Assembly: GCA_013697905.1 (NCBI GenBank) | Contig: JACCVZ010000203.1 | Span: forward strand, 1 to 34,682 | DNA: 34,682 nt | From: Nocardioidaceae bacterium | GTDB taxonomy: Bacteria; Actinomycetota; Actinomycetes; Propionibacteriales; Nocardioidaceae | Direction: 5' to 3' | Shown here: in pieces, positions 8,036-16,800 of the stretch | How the letters are laid out: every line of letters starts with the position of its first letter | Position numbering within the stretch: the first letter of the stretch is position 1 | Position numbers and translations under genes: made by a program | The notes under the pieces: generated by a model | What the model was told of the DNA's origin: nothing | Database searches by the model: none | The model's input: the letters and a program-made list of their open reading frames with translations, nothing else

Positions 8036-10768
8036 TTGTCCACCGCTGTGGCCAGGCGAGTTAACGCCTATGTGGCACTCCTGCTGGCGGCCGCGGCAGC
8101 TACGGTCATAGCGGCGAACCTCCTCGACCTCGAGCCCCCGGCCGCTACCCCTGTCTGGCCGACACTTCCGTTCCTCGTGCTCGGCCTGGTTGCGGCGGGG
8201 CAGCTGCGGGTGCGCTTTCGCCGCGGTGACGATGTCGACTCCTTGACCCTGTTCGAGGCGGCGCTCGCGCCTCTCATCTTCGCGTTTTCCCCCACGGTCG
8301 TGGTGGTCACGGTAGCGATGGTGCAGGCATTCACGGCGGTGCTGCGGCGAACATCTCCGGTCAAGGCGGTGTTCAACATCGCTCAGTGGTGCCTTGCGGC
8401 GGGCGTGGGGAGTGTCGTGCTGGCAGCCCTGCTGGACGAGCCGGGGGTCTCCCTGGAGGCGCTCGGCGTGTTGGTCGTTTCACTCGCCTGCGTCGGGCTG
8501 GTCAACAACACGGCGTTCACCCTGGTCCTCGCGATCTCAGGACGCCAGTCGGTGGCGACTGTCCTTCAGGAACTGCGTCCAGTCCTGGTCCCGGGTTGGC
8601 TTGGTGGGTGGGGCGTCAACGTGCTCATCGGGCTGTTGTTCGTGATGGCGGTTGACAGCAACCCCGTGGCGGTCGTGCTCATTCCGGTCCCGCTCCTCGT
8701 CCTGCACCTGGCCTACCGGGGGTATGCAGCAGCCCAGTCGGATCGCTTTCGGCTTACAGGTCTGCGCAAGGCGACCCAGACCTTGTCTGCGCCGCTGCAC
8801 CCCCGCGACGCCATCGACGACTTCACCCGCGACGTGACCCGGTGCTTCGAAGCCCGCGGCGCCGGCCTGATGCTGTTCAGCGAGACGGGGGACCTGGAGG
8901 TCCACCAGGTTGATGCCACGGGCGCGCTGCTCACGCACACCCAGCCCGGCGGCTCTGACTCCTTGGAGTCCGTCCTTGCTGCCCAGCCCGAGCCCATTCG
9001 CGTCACCGTCACCGACTCCGGTGCTCTGTCAGCTCTGCTGGCTGCTGCCAGCTGGCGGGACTGCATCTGCGCGCCACTGGTTGCCGAGCAGCGACGGCTC
9101 GGCGCGCTCGCCGTGTTCGACCGAACGGGGCTCGAGAGTGACACCAAGGCCGACCTGGTGGTGCTGGAGACACTTGCGCGGGAGACTGCGCACACGATCG
9201 CCCGGGGCCGGCTGTTCGAGAGCGTGGTCGAGGAAAGACGCAAGCTCGACCGGATCGTCAGCACGACCTCGGACGGCATCTTCACCCTCGCCGAGGACGG
9301 CTCTGTGCTGACCTGGAACGCGGGGTGCGAGAACATCACCGGCCTCGCTGAGGTCGACGCACTCGGGCGTCGCGACGCCCTCGAGCGGCTGCAGGCGCGC
9401 ACCGCGGTCGGCGTTGCGATCGACTTCGTCGGCTGGGCAGGCGAGTCGGCTCTGCCGGCAGAGGTGGTCATCACCAGGGTCGACGGATCCCACCGCCGAC
9501 TGTCGTGCTCTGCCAGCACGGCAACCGATCTCGACCGGCTGTCGCAGACACTCGTCGTGGTGGCCCGCGACATCACCTCGGCCGAGGAGTTCGAGGAGCT
9601 GCGCGAACAGTTCGGCCGGCTGGTGGAGGCCCAGGCCGCGCAGCGTCTGGTGGTCGAACATCTGCAGCAGGCGGTCGCCCCGGAGCCACCTGGCATCGAC
9701 GGAGCTGACATCGCCGTCGCATACGTTGCCTCGGACCCCTCGTCTCCTACCGGCGGTGACCTGTTCGACTGGCACCTGCTGCCGACAGGCGAGCTGCATG
9801 TCGCCGTCGTCGACGTGCTCGGACACGGGGTTGCCGCGACAAAGGACGCCCTCGTCGTCGTGCACGCGCTACGGTTCGCTGCCGTCGACGGCACTCCGCT
9901 AGCCGAGCTGGTCCGCCGGACCGATGAGCTGCTGTCGGCCGATGCCGCCGACCTCGTCGCCACCGTGGTGATCGCCCGGTACCAAGCCGAGACCGGTCAG
10001 CTGATGGTGGCGTCGGGAGGCCATCCGCCGGCCCTGGTGGTCGGCTCCGATGGCAACGTGACCGAGCTGGCCGCCACCGGTGGCGCCATCGGATGGCCCG
10101 GCGTGGGGAGTGACAACGTGGTGACCACGAGGCTCAGAATCGGTGAGTCGCTCTTGTTGTACACAGACGGACTCATCGAGGCCCGCAAGGACGTGATCAG
10201 CGGAATGAGCTCCCTGATGCATCACGCCAGCGATGTGGCGCACCTGCCGGCTGCGCAGTTCGCCGACGAGCTGGTCAAGCGATCTCTGCTCGGCGCGAAA
10301 CGACGAGACGACAGCCTGGCCCTGGTGCTACGGCGGACGCGGAGCCGCGTCGTGCCCGAAGCGATGCGCTGGGAGGTGACGCCTGGAAGCGAGGTGGCGA
10401 TCGGACACGCCCGGCGGGGGCTCGGAGAGTGGCTGGGCAACCAGCGACGAGATGCTGACGACGCCGTGCTCGTGGCGTCAGAGCTGATGGCGAACGCCGT
10501 GATGGCGGCGTCCACCTCGGTCGTGCTCACCGCGGTGATGAAGGATGACCAGCTCGTGCTCGAGGTGACCGACGACGGGAGTGGGCACGATCATCTCGAT
10601 CAGCTTGGGCTGACGCTCCCCGCTACCGATTGCGAACGGGGGCGTGGCCTGTTCCTGGTGAGGGCGCTCAGCGACGATGTCTCGATCCTGAGCAGCCCAA
10701 CGGGTACGGTGGCGCGTTGCGTCGTACCCGCTCGCCAATCAGCCCCCGACAGCGACAGCGGCCGATAG
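8036..10768 (+). CDS. Membrane sensor with GAF, PAS, PP2C phosphatase and HATPase domains
   Basis: This 910-residue protein starts with about 230 residues of hydrophobic helices (roughly six or seven membrane spans). A GAF-like domain follows (about 250-395), then a PAS domain (about 402-515) and a SpoIIE/RsbU-type PP2C phosphatase (about 550-760). The phosphatase shows its metal-binding motifs GGDLFDW (about 572), DVLGHG (about 591), YTDGLIEAR (about 708) and DDSLALV (about 757). The C-terminus is an RsbW/SpoIIAB-type ATPase with the N-box SELMANAV (about 815), DDGSG (about 846) and GRGLFLV (about 868). Such proteins control sigma factors by dephosphorylating an anti-sigma antagonist and by acting as anti-sigma kinase. 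TTG at 8036 or GTG at 8048 could be the start; neither has a clear ribosome binding site, so coupling to the upstream peptide gene is likely. No sigma factor or antagonist gene is adjacent. Confidence 0.9.
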   Translation: MSTAVARRVNAYVALLLAAAAATVIAANLLDLEPPAATPVWPTLPFLVLGLVAAGQLRVRFRRGDDVDSLTLFEAALAPLIFAFSPTVVVVTVAMVQAFTAVLRRTSPVKAVFNIAQWCLAAGVGSVVLAALLDEPGVSLEALGVLVVSLACVGLVNNTAFTLVLAISGRQSVATVLQELRPVLVPGWLGGWGVNVLIGLLFVMAVDSNPVAVVLIPVPLLVLHLAYRGYAAAQSDRFRLTGLRKATQTLSAPLHPRDAIDDFTRDVTRCFEARGAGLMLFSETGDLEVHQVDATGALLTHTQPGGSDSLESVLAAQPEPIRVTVTDSGALSALLAAASWRDCICAPLVAEQRRLGALAVFDRTGLESDTKADLVVLETLARETAHTIARGRLFESVVEERRKLDRIVSTTSDGIFTLAEDGSVLTWNAGCENITGLAEVDALGRRDALERLQARTAVGVAIDFVGWAGESALPAEVVITRVDGSHRRLSCSASTATDLDRLSQTLVVVARDITSAEEFEELREQFGRLVEAQAAQRLVVEHLQQAVAPEPPGIDGADIAVAYVASDPSSPTGGDLFDWHLLPTGELHVAVVDVLGHGVAATKDALVVVHALRFAAVDGTPLAELVRRTDELLSADAADLVATVVIARYQAETGQLMVASGGHPPALVVGSDGNVTELAATGGAIGWPGVGSDNVVTTRLRIGESLLLYTDGLIEARKDVISGMSSLMHHASDVAHLPAAQFADELVKRSLLGAKRRDDSLALVLRRTRSRVVPEAMRWEVTPGSEVAIGHARRGLGEWLGNQRRDADDAVLVASELMANAVMAASTSVVLTAVMKDDQLVLEVTDDGSGHDHLDQLGLTLPATDCERGRGLFLVRALSDDVSILSSPTGTVARCVVPARQSAPDSDSGR

Positions 10769-10786
10769 CCACCGAGCAAGCGATGA

Positions 10787-11260
10787 TCAGGACTGCGCGG
10801 CGGCTCGCTGCAACTCTTCGATGTCGATCTTGTGCATCGACAGCATCGCCGCCATGGCGCGCTGTGACTTCTCGGGGTCGGGGTCGCTGAGAAGCTCGGG
10901 AAGGATGGTGGGGATGATCTGCCAGGACAGGCCGTACTTGTCCTTGAGCCAGCCGCACGGCCCTTCCTCCCCGCCTTCGGACAGGGCCCGCCAGAACCGG
11001 TCGACCTCGTCTTGCGACTCGCAGCTGACCTGGAACGACACAGCTTCGCTGAACGTGAACTCGGGGCCACCGTTGAGCGCGACGAACTCCTGGCCGCGTA
11101 GCTCGAAGCTGACGGTCAGGACGGTCCCTGCCTGGCCGGGTCCTGCCTCGCCGTACCGACTGATGTCCAGGATCTTCGCGTCCTCGAACACTGACGTGTA
11201 GAAGTTCGCGGCGTCCTCGGCCTCGGTGTTGAACCACAGGCACGGGGTGATCGTCTTCAT
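10787..11260 (-). CDS. VOC family protein (PhnB/3-demethylubiquinone methyltransferase-like)
   Basis: This protein of about 157 residues starts MKTITPCLWFNTEAEDAANFYTSVF, the usual opening of the PhnB-like vicinal-oxygen-chelate family. The centre has FVALNGGPEF, and the C-terminal part has GWLKDKYGLSWQIIP. Members are small beta-alpha-beta-beta-beta proteins whose actual reactions are mostly unknown. The start at 11260 is preferred over ATG 11284 because GAAGGGA lies about 6 bases upstream of it and homologues usually begin with this methionine. It ends 19 bases from the convergent sensor gene and lies 77 bases after the MFS transporter gene on the same strand. Confidence 0.85.
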   Translation of the reverse strand: MKTITPCLWFNTEAEDAANFYTSVFEDAKILDISRYGEAGPGQAGTVLTVSFELRGQEFVALNGGPEFTFSEAVSFQVSCESQDEVDRFWRALSEGGEEGPCGWLKDKYGLSWQIIPTILPELLSDPDPEKSQRAMAAMLSMHKIDIEELQRAAAQS

Positions 11261-11336
11261 GGTCGTTCCCTTCGTGAGTGTCATCGCCGAGGTCCGACGA
11301 TGGTGTTGTCTGGATGACTCGCGCCCGGACCGAAAC

Positions 11337-12764
11337 TCATCGCTCGCTCAGGCCGCCTGGGGAAGCGGCAGCCGCCGGCACCTTCGGGTTGCGGATGAGA
11401 AGCCACGACACCACCCCACCTGACACCAGCATCCCCACGCCGAGCCACACCGCGCGCTGATAGCCGGCGGTGAAGGCGTCCGGGCGCTCGTAGTCGGCGC
11501 CACTCAGGCCGACGACCGTGGGCAGCGCCGCGACTGCCAGCAGCGACCCCATTCGAGCAACCGCGTTGTTGATGCCGCTGGCGACGCCGGCGTTGTGATC
11601 CGGCGCGGCGGCCAGCACCGTCGACGTGAGCGGGGCGACCAAGAGGGCGAGGCCGAGGGCAAAGATGGTGAGGCCGGGGCCGACATCGGTCCAGTACGTC
11701 GTGTCGGCGTCGACCCGGCTGAGCCACCCCAGGCCGAGCGCGCACACGAGCGGACCGACGGTCATCGGGACGCGCGGCCCGATCCGGCTGGCAAGCTGAC
11801 CACCCCGGGCCGCCAACAGCAACATCACGCCCGTGATGGGCAGGGTTGACAGGCCCGCTTCGAGGGGACCGTAACCGGCGACGGTCTGGAGTTGGAGCAC
11901 CAGGAAGAAAAGGACACTGCCGAGAGCTGCGTACACGAGCAGTGTCATCGCGTTGGCTGCGCTGAACTGCCGGCTGGCGAACAGCTGCGTCGGCATCATC
12001 GGATGCGGGCACACCCGCTCGACTGCGATGAACGCGGCGACCGAGCCGAGGCCGACCACCGCACTTGCCACCACCACCGGCGTACTCGAGCTCGCCGTCT
12101 GGATCAACGCGAAGGTAAGGCCCGCCAGGCCGACGGCGGCCAGCACCGCGCCCGTGACGTCGAATCCGGGCACTGCCTCGGCATCTCGTGTCTCCGGAAC
12201 GTGGCGTTGGGCGATGAAGATGGTCGCTAGGGCCAGCGGAAGATTGAGCAAGAACACCCATCGCCAGCTTGCGTACTCCACCAACCAGCCGCCGACGAGC
12301 GGGCCGATGGCAGCCGCGATACCGCCAAGTCCCGCCCAGGCGCCGATGGCCCGGGCACGGTCCGCCGGATGGAACGAGCCCTGGATCATGGCGAGGCTGC
12401 CCGGAGTGAGCAACGCGGCCCCGACGCCCTTCAGCACCCGCGCGACGATCAGCTGCGCAGGGTCCTGGGCGGCACCGCAGGCGAGCGACGCAACAGCGAA
12501 CCAGATCGTGCCGACCACGAAGACGCGACGACGCCCGAACTTGTCGCCGAGCGAGCCACCGAGCAGAATCAGTGACGCCAAAGCAAGCAGATAGCCGTTG
12601 GTGATCCACTGGAGCTGCGCCAGGCTGGCGTCGAGGTCTCGACCTATGCTGCGGAGCGCGACGTTGACCACCGTCCCGTCCAGCAGCGCCATCCCCTGCC
12701 CGAGCACCGCGGCGGTCAGCACCCAGCGTCCGGTGGTGGAGTGATACCGCAACCCCTCGCTCAC
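11337..12764 (-). CDS. MFS drug exporter, DHA2 (EmrB/QacA) family
   Basis: This 475-residue integral membrane protein has a hydrophobicity pattern consistent with 14 helices. Near the N-terminus is LDGTVVNVALRSI (residues 28-40), the helix-1 motif of the 14-TMS DHA2 proton antiporters. The loop 2-3 motif A, GGSLGDKFGRRR, is at 69-80. A motif C-like stretch, GAWAGLGGIAAAIGPLVGGWL, lies near residue 140-162. It probably exports a hydrophobic or cationic compound by proton exchange; the substrate is not predictable. The start is GTG at 12764. It is divergent from an acetyltransferase gene, and no adjacent TetR or MarR regulator is present. Confidence 0.92.
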   Translation of the reverse strand: MSEGLRYHSTTGRWVLTAAVLGQGMALLDGTVVNVALRSIGRDLDASLAQLQWITNGYLLALASLILLGGSLGDKFGRRRVFVVGTIWFAVASLACGAAQDPAQLIVARVLKGVGAALLTPGSLAMIQGSFHPADRARAIGAWAGLGGIAAAIGPLVGGWLVEYASWRWVFLLNLPLALATIFIAQRHVPETRDAEAVPGFDVTGAVLAAVGLAGLTFALIQTASSSTPVVVASAVVGLGSVAAFIAVERVCPHPMMPTQLFASRQFSAANAMTLLVYAALGSVLFFLVLQLQTVAGYGPLEAGLSTLPITGVMLLLAARGGQLASRIGPRVPMTVGPLVCALGLGWLSRVDADTTYWTDVGPGLTIFALGLALLVAPLTSTVLAAAPDHNAGVASGINNAVARMGSLLAVAALPTVVGLSGADYERPDAFTAGYQRAVWLGVGMLVSGGVVSWLLIRNPKVPAAAASPGGLSER

Positions 12765-12872
12765 ACGAGAAGCGTCTCATCTGCTCATTCCCCGGACTGC
12801 TGGTTGGCTCTCGGAGCGCACAGGCACGGGCCACGCAGGTGGCGCCCAGTGGCAGACATTAGAGTTGGCCGC
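12765..12872. promoter_or_regulatory. Divergent promoter region, MFS exporter / acetyltransferase
   Basis: On the plus strand TAGAGT (12860-12865) ends 7 bases before the GTG at 12873, a leaderless arrangement. Just upstream of the MFS start there is GAGA-N4-TCTC at about 12767-12778, a short inverted repeat that could be an operator but is too short to assign. Confidence 0.45.
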
Positions 12873-13364
12873 GTGATTCGGCGGGGAGGCCAAAGCGACG
12901 TGCACACCCTGTACGGCATGGAGAAGGCCGCTTCCAGCACCAGCCTCGCGCACGTCTTCGGCGACACTGCGTTCCCCGACGACGATGTGCTGGCCCGGTG
13001 GCGGCTCGTGCTCGACGACCCGTCCGCCAGTGTGCTCGTCGATGAGCTAGACGGGGAGCCGGTTGGTTACGCGGCGTACGGCGACGGCTGGCTGCGTCAC
13101 TTCGGGGTGGTCCCGGCTCACTGGGGCTCGGGCCGGGCGCAGGCGCTGCACGCCGCCGTCCTCACCACCTCGGCTGAGGCCTCGACCCCGACGTCGTACC
13201 TGTGGGTGCTCGTGGACAACTATCGCGCTCGCGCGTTCTACCGCCGGCTCGGCTGGCACGACACCGACGTGCGCGAGCAGGAGACGTTCGCGCCCTACCC
13301 GGTCAAGACGCAGATGACCAGGCCGCCCGAAGACGGACTGTGGGGCCCGCGCGCGTGGACCTGA
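12873..13364 (+). CDS. GNAT family N-acetyltransferase
   Basis: This 163-residue protein has the GNAT core: an acceptor-side strand VLVDELDGEPVGYAAYG, then LRHFGVVPAHWGSGRAQALH. The latter matches the acetyl-CoA pyrophosphate loop pattern (V-x-P-x-x-x-G-x-G/A). The C-terminal strand-helix LWVLVDNYRARAFYRRLGW is also typical of the fold. The start is GTG at 12873 because a TAGAGT -10 box ends 7 bases upstream. A longer frame exists upstream, but it runs through the divergent promoter and start of the MFS gene. The stop overlaps the acyl-CoA dehydrogenase start by 10 bases. The substrate is unknown. Confidence 0.87.
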   Translation: MIRRGGQSDVHTLYGMEKAASSTSLAHVFGDTAFPDDDVLARWRLVLDDPSASVLVDELDGEPVGYAAYGDGWLRHFGVVPAHWGSGRAQALHAAVLTTSAEASTPTSYLWVLVDNYRARAFYRRLGWHDTDVREQETFAPYPVKTQMTRPPEDGLWGPRAWT

Positions 13365-14521
13365 CGCTGACCGAGGAGGAGCAGGCGATCCGGGCATGGG
13401 TCCGGACCTTCGTCGAGCGGGAGATCATCCCGCTTGAGCCCGAACTGCTGCGCCGCGAGCGCGCCGGCGAGCCGGGCCTACCGACCGATGAGCTCCGGGC
13501 GCTGCAGCACAAGGCCCGCGAGTCGGGCTTCTGGGGCGTGCTCACACCCGAGGAGTACGGCGGCATGGGGCTCGGCGCGGTGATGGCCGCGCTGGTGGAG
13601 TGTGAGCTGGGACGGTCGTTCGTGCCCTTCAAGTTCGGTGGCTACGCCGACAACATCTTGTACGACGCCAACGAGGAGCAGCGCGCGAAGTACCTCGTGC
13701 CCACGATCGAGGGGGAGCGGCTGAGCTGCTTCGCGATCACCGAGCCGGACGCGGGGTCGGATGCCAAGGCGATCCGCACGTCGGCGTACCGCGACGGTGA
13801 CGAGTGGGTCATCAACGGCGAGAAGACGTTCATCACCGGCGGCGACGCCGCCGACTTCTGCATGGTCTTCGCCGTCACCGACAAGTCCAGGGCCGCCAAC
13901 CGTGGTGTGACCTGCTTCCTCGTCGACCGGGACCGGGGCTGGACATCGGCATACATCGACACCATGGGCGAGTGGGGGCCGGCATCGCTGACGTTCGACG
14001 ACGTGCGGGTCCCGCAGTCGGCCGTCCTCGGTGAGGTCGGGCACGGGTTCGACCTGGCGATGCGCTGGATCGGGCAAGGCCGTTACCTGCTGCCGGCACG
14101 CGCGCTTGGGGCGTGCGAGCGGATGGTGGAGATGGCGATGCAGCACGCCCGCACCCGCACCACCTTCGGCGAGCCGATCGCCGCCCGACAGGCGATCCAG
14201 TGGATGATCGCCGACTCGGCCGTCGAGATCGAGGCCTTGCGATGGCTGGTGCTGAGCGCCGCGTGGCAGGTCGACCAGGGCAGGGACTCGCGGCACGCTC
14301 AATCGATCGCGAAGCTGTACGGCGGCATCAAGGCCAACGAGATCGTCGACCGGATGCTGCAGGTGCACGGCGGGATGGGGTATACCCGCGAGCTGCCGCT
14401 CGAACGCTGGTACCGCGAACTTCGGCTGCTGCGGATCTACGAGGGCACCGACGAGATGCAGCGCCGGACAATCAGCCGCAACCTGCTCAAGGGCCATGCG
14501 TCGGTCCGCGGCGTCCTGTAA
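13355..14521 (+). CDS. Acyl-CoA dehydrogenase family protein
   Basis: This 388-residue FAD-dependent enzyme introduces a 2,3-double bond into an acyl-CoA. The FAD/substrate motif FAITEPDAGSDA lies near residue 128. The catalytic base is the glutamate in RIYEGTDEMQ (Glu363), the position of Glu376 in medium-chain acyl-CoA dehydrogenase. QVHGGMGYTRELPLERWYR matches the family's C-terminal signature. The start is GTG at 13355 (VDLTLTEEEQAIRAW); the open frame continues upstream, but that part is out-of-frame acetyltransferase sequence. It overlaps the acetyltransferase by 10 bases. Chain-length preference cannot be read from the sequence. Confidence 0.92.
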   Translation: MDLTLTEEEQAIRAWVRTFVEREIIPLEPELLRRERAGEPGLPTDELRALQHKARESGFWGVLTPEEYGGMGLGAVMAALVECELGRSFVPFKFGGYADNILYDANEEQRAKYLVPTIEGERLSCFAITEPDAGSDAKAIRTSAYRDGDEWVINGEKTFITGGDAADFCMVFAVTDKSRAANRGVTCFLVDRDRGWTSAYIDTMGEWGPASLTFDDVRVPQSAVLGEVGHGFDLAMRWIGQGRYLLPARALGACERMVEMAMQHARTRTTFGEPIAARQAIQWMIADSAVEIEALRWLVLSAAWQVDQGRDSRHAQSIAKLYGGIKANEIVDRMLQVHGGMGYTRELPLERWYRELRLLRIYEGTDEMQRRTISRNLLKGHASVRGVL

Positions 14522-14540
14522 CGCCCGTCGTGGCGGGCGT
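14521..14540 (+). terminator. Hairpin at the end of the acyl-CoA dehydrogenase gene
   Basis: ACGCCCG (14521-14527) and CGGGCGT (14534-14540) form a perfect 7-bp stem with a 6-base loop, starting on the last base of the TAA stop. There is no U-tract, as is common for terminators in GC-rich actinobacteria. Confidence 0.5.
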
Positions 14541-14609
14541 CACTACGAAGACGTCACCGTCGCAGCTGGGGATCTGGGCTCGTCGGCGTCGCCGTCGGCG
14601 CGGGTGGCT

Positions 14610-14615
14610 TAGAAT
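14610..14615 (+). promoter_or_regulatory. helD -10 box TAGAAT
   Basis: TAGAAT fits the actinobacterial -10 consensus well. Transcription would begin near 14622. The GGGGGAGG ribosome binding site at about 14635-14642 precedes the GTG start at 14653. I looked upstream for a rifamycin-associated-element-type inverted repeat and saw none. Confidence 0.5.
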
Positions 14616-14652
14616 TATGGGCTCACCACAGCCGGGGGAGGAACGAGCACCA

Positions 14653-16800
14653 GTGTCTGATCGTCGTCATCCGCACGTGTCCGACCATGTAGTCGAGCAG
14701 GAGATCAAGCACGAGCAAGCCGTCGTCGACCGTATCTATGCGCGTCTGGATGCAGCTATCGAGTCCGCGCGTGCCCTGCAGACCGAGGGGTATGCGCGCG
14801 CTCGACTCGGCAACGAAGGCGGCCTCGTCGAACGCGACGCCATCGTCTTCCAGGCAGGCAAGCGGCTCGCCAGCCTCAACGCCGCCCACGAGGGCCTCGT
14901 CTTCGGGCGTCTCGACCACCGCGACGCCGCCATCCGCTACATCGGCCGGCTGGGGCTTCGCGACGAGGATCGCGACGTGCTGCTCGTCGACTGGCGTGCC
15001 CCGGCCGCCGCCGTGTTCTACCAGGCGACCGGACAAGATCCGGCCGGCGTCGTACGCCGCCGGGTGCTGCAGTCGGTGTCCGACCAGGTGATCGGCGTCG
15101 AGGACGATCTGCTCGACGCCGAGAACGCCCCCGACGACATGGTGGTGGTCGGTGAGGGGGCGTTGTTCGCCGCTCTTGCCAAGTCACGCGACCGCTCCAT
15201 GCACTCGGTGGTCGCCACCATCCAACGCGAGCAGGACGACGCCATCCGCTCGCCGCACCGGGGTGTCACGCTCATCCACGGCGGCCCCGGCACCGGCAAG
15301 ACCGTCGTCGCACTGCACCGGGCGGCGTACCTGCTCTACACCGACCGCCGGCGCTACGAGGGCGGCGGGGTCCTCGTCGTCGGCCCGAACGCAGTGTTCA
15401 TGGCCTACATCGAGCGGGTGCTGCCGTCCCTGGGCGAGACAAGCGTCTCGCTGCGGGCGCTGGGAGAGGTCGTCGAAGGGGTCGACGCGACACGCCACGA
15501 CGTGCCGAGGGTGGCGGTGATCAAGGGTTCGGCGCGGATGCGGCGTGTGCTGGCGCGCACCGCGCGCGGTCCACGTCCCGACGCGCCCACGAGCTTTCGC
15601 ATCTTCTACCGCGACGACGTGCTCAGGCTCGACGCGCACGAGCTTCGCCGCCTGCGCCGAGACCTGCTGGACCGGTGGCACCGGCGCAACCGGGTCGCCC
15701 CGCACGTCGACGAGGAGCTCATCGACCTGCTGTGGGGAAAGGTGGCAGGCGATCGTGCGCTCGGGCGCGGCAAGGACGAGTTCGCGCGCACGCTGCACGG
15801 CGACCGATCGTTCGTCGACTTCGTCCGGGGCTGGTGGCCCGTGGTCGACGCGGTCGACGTACTGGGCTGGCTCAGCGATCGCGACCGGCTGGCAGCCGAC
15901 GCCGGCGACATCCTGTCCCCCGCTGAGATCGACGATCTCGTCGAGTCGCTGAGTGCCGACGGCTTCAGCGTCGAAGACGTCCCGCTGCTCGACGAGCTTC
16001 GCTACCTCGTGGGGGAGGCTCCCGAGCCCGAGGCCGACGAGGATCCGCTGGCTGACCTCTACGACGAGACGGTCCCCGAGCTGTCGACCGTGGACGACCG
16101 TTGGGGCGCCGTCCCCGACCGTTCCGGTGCGCGGCCGACCGCGTCGATCGAGGATGACGGTTATGCACACGTGCTGGTCGACGAGGCCCAGGACCTGACG
16201 CCGATGCAGTGGCGGATGATCGGACGCCGCGGCCGGCATGCCAGCTGGACCGTCGTCGGCGACGCCGCGCAGAGCTCGTGGCCGCTGACACAGGAGGCGG
16301 TCAGCGCCCGAGACGAGGCGCTGAGCGGACTGGAGCAGCGCGCTTTCCGGCTGTCGACGAACTATCGGAACTCTCGAGAGATCTACGAGCTCGCCGCCAA
16401 CCTCGCCCGCACGCATATCCCTGCTGCCGACCTGCCCAACGCCGTGCGCGAGACCGGCGTCGAGCCCGTCGTTCGGGAGGTCGCCGCGCCTGACCTGGCT
16501 GATGACGTCGCCGCAGCGGTTACCCGCGCGGCCGGTCAGGTCGACGGCACGGTGGGTGTCGTCGTGCCAGTCGGGCACCGGCACGAGGTCGAGGCGTGGC
16601 TCGGCGAGCGCGATGCGCGCCGCATCCCGGTGCTGGAGGCGCTCGACACCAAGGGGCTCGAGTTTGATGCGCTGGTCGTGGTCCAGCCCGACAAGATCGT
16701 CGACGAGGCCGATGTCGGCGTGCGCACGTTGTATGTCGTGCTGACACGGGCGACCTTGCGACTGGAGATCGTCGGCACCACTCACCGCTGGCAGTCCTGA
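14653..16800 (+). CDS. helD: HelD-like RNA polymerase recycling ATPase
   Basis: This 715-residue superfamily 1 ATPase has the actinobacterial class II HelD layout. An N-terminal antiparallel coiled coil (about residues 8-95, the arm that enters the RNA polymerase secondary channel) is followed by the split motor domain. Walker A is GGPGTGKT (Lys216), Walker B is VLVDEAQD (Asp510, Glu511), motif III is GDAAQSSWP and motif V-VI includes LDTKGLEFD and LTRA. HelD proteins release stalled RNA polymerase from nucleic acid, and in mycobacteria and Streptomyces they contribute to rifampicin tolerance. GTG at 14653 follows a strong GGGGGAGG site; an open frame further upstream is non-coding extension into the dehydrogenase gene. 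It is transcribed alone. Confidence 0.9.
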   Translation: MSDRRHPHVSDHVVEQEIKHEQAVVDRIYARLDAAIESARALQTEGYARARLGNEGGLVERDAIVFQAGKRLASLNAAHEGLVFGRLDHRDAAIRYIGRLGLRDEDRDVLLVDWRAPAAAVFYQATGQDPAGVVRRRVLQSVSDQVIGVEDDLLDAENAPDDMVVVGEGALFAALAKSRDRSMHSVVATIQREQDDAIRSPHRGVTLIHGGPGTGKTVVALHRAAYLLYTDRRRYEGGGVLVVGPNAVFMAYIERVLPSLGETSVSLRALGEVVEGVDATRHDVPRVAVIKGSARMRRVLARTARGPRPDAPTSFRIFYRDDVLRLDAHELRRLRRDLLDRWHRRNRVAPHVDEELIDLLWGKVAGDRALGRGKDEFARTLHGDRSFVDFVRGWWPVVDAVDVLGWLSDRDRLAADAGDILSPAEIDDLVESLSADGFSVEDVPLLDELRYLVGEAPEPEADEDPLADLYDETVPELSTVDDRWGAVPDRSGARPTASIEDDGYAHVLVDEAQDLTPMQWRMIGRRGRHASWTVVGDAAQSSWPLTQEAVSARDEALSGLEQRAFRLSTNYRNSREIYELAANLARTHIPAADLPNAVRETGVEPVVREVAAPDLADDVAAAVTRAAGQVDGTVGVVVPVGHRHEVEAWLGERDARRIPVLEALDTKGLEFDALVVVQPDKIVDEADVGVRTLYVVLTRATLRLEIVGTTHRWQS

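Noticed and set aside
11281-12834. 517-codon minus-strand frame overlapping the MFS gene
   Set aside because: Same strand but another reading frame; arginine-rich with no hydrophobic helices, whereas the other frame encodes a typical 14-helix transporter.
14113-14652. Long N-terminal extension of HelD
   Set aside because: It is the out-of-frame part of the acyl-CoA dehydrogenase gene. The GTG at 14653 has a strong ribosome binding site and gives the normal HelD length.
14522-14652. Rifamycin-associated element upstream of helD
   Set aside because: I looked for the long inverted repeat known from rifamycin-inducible genes and found none.
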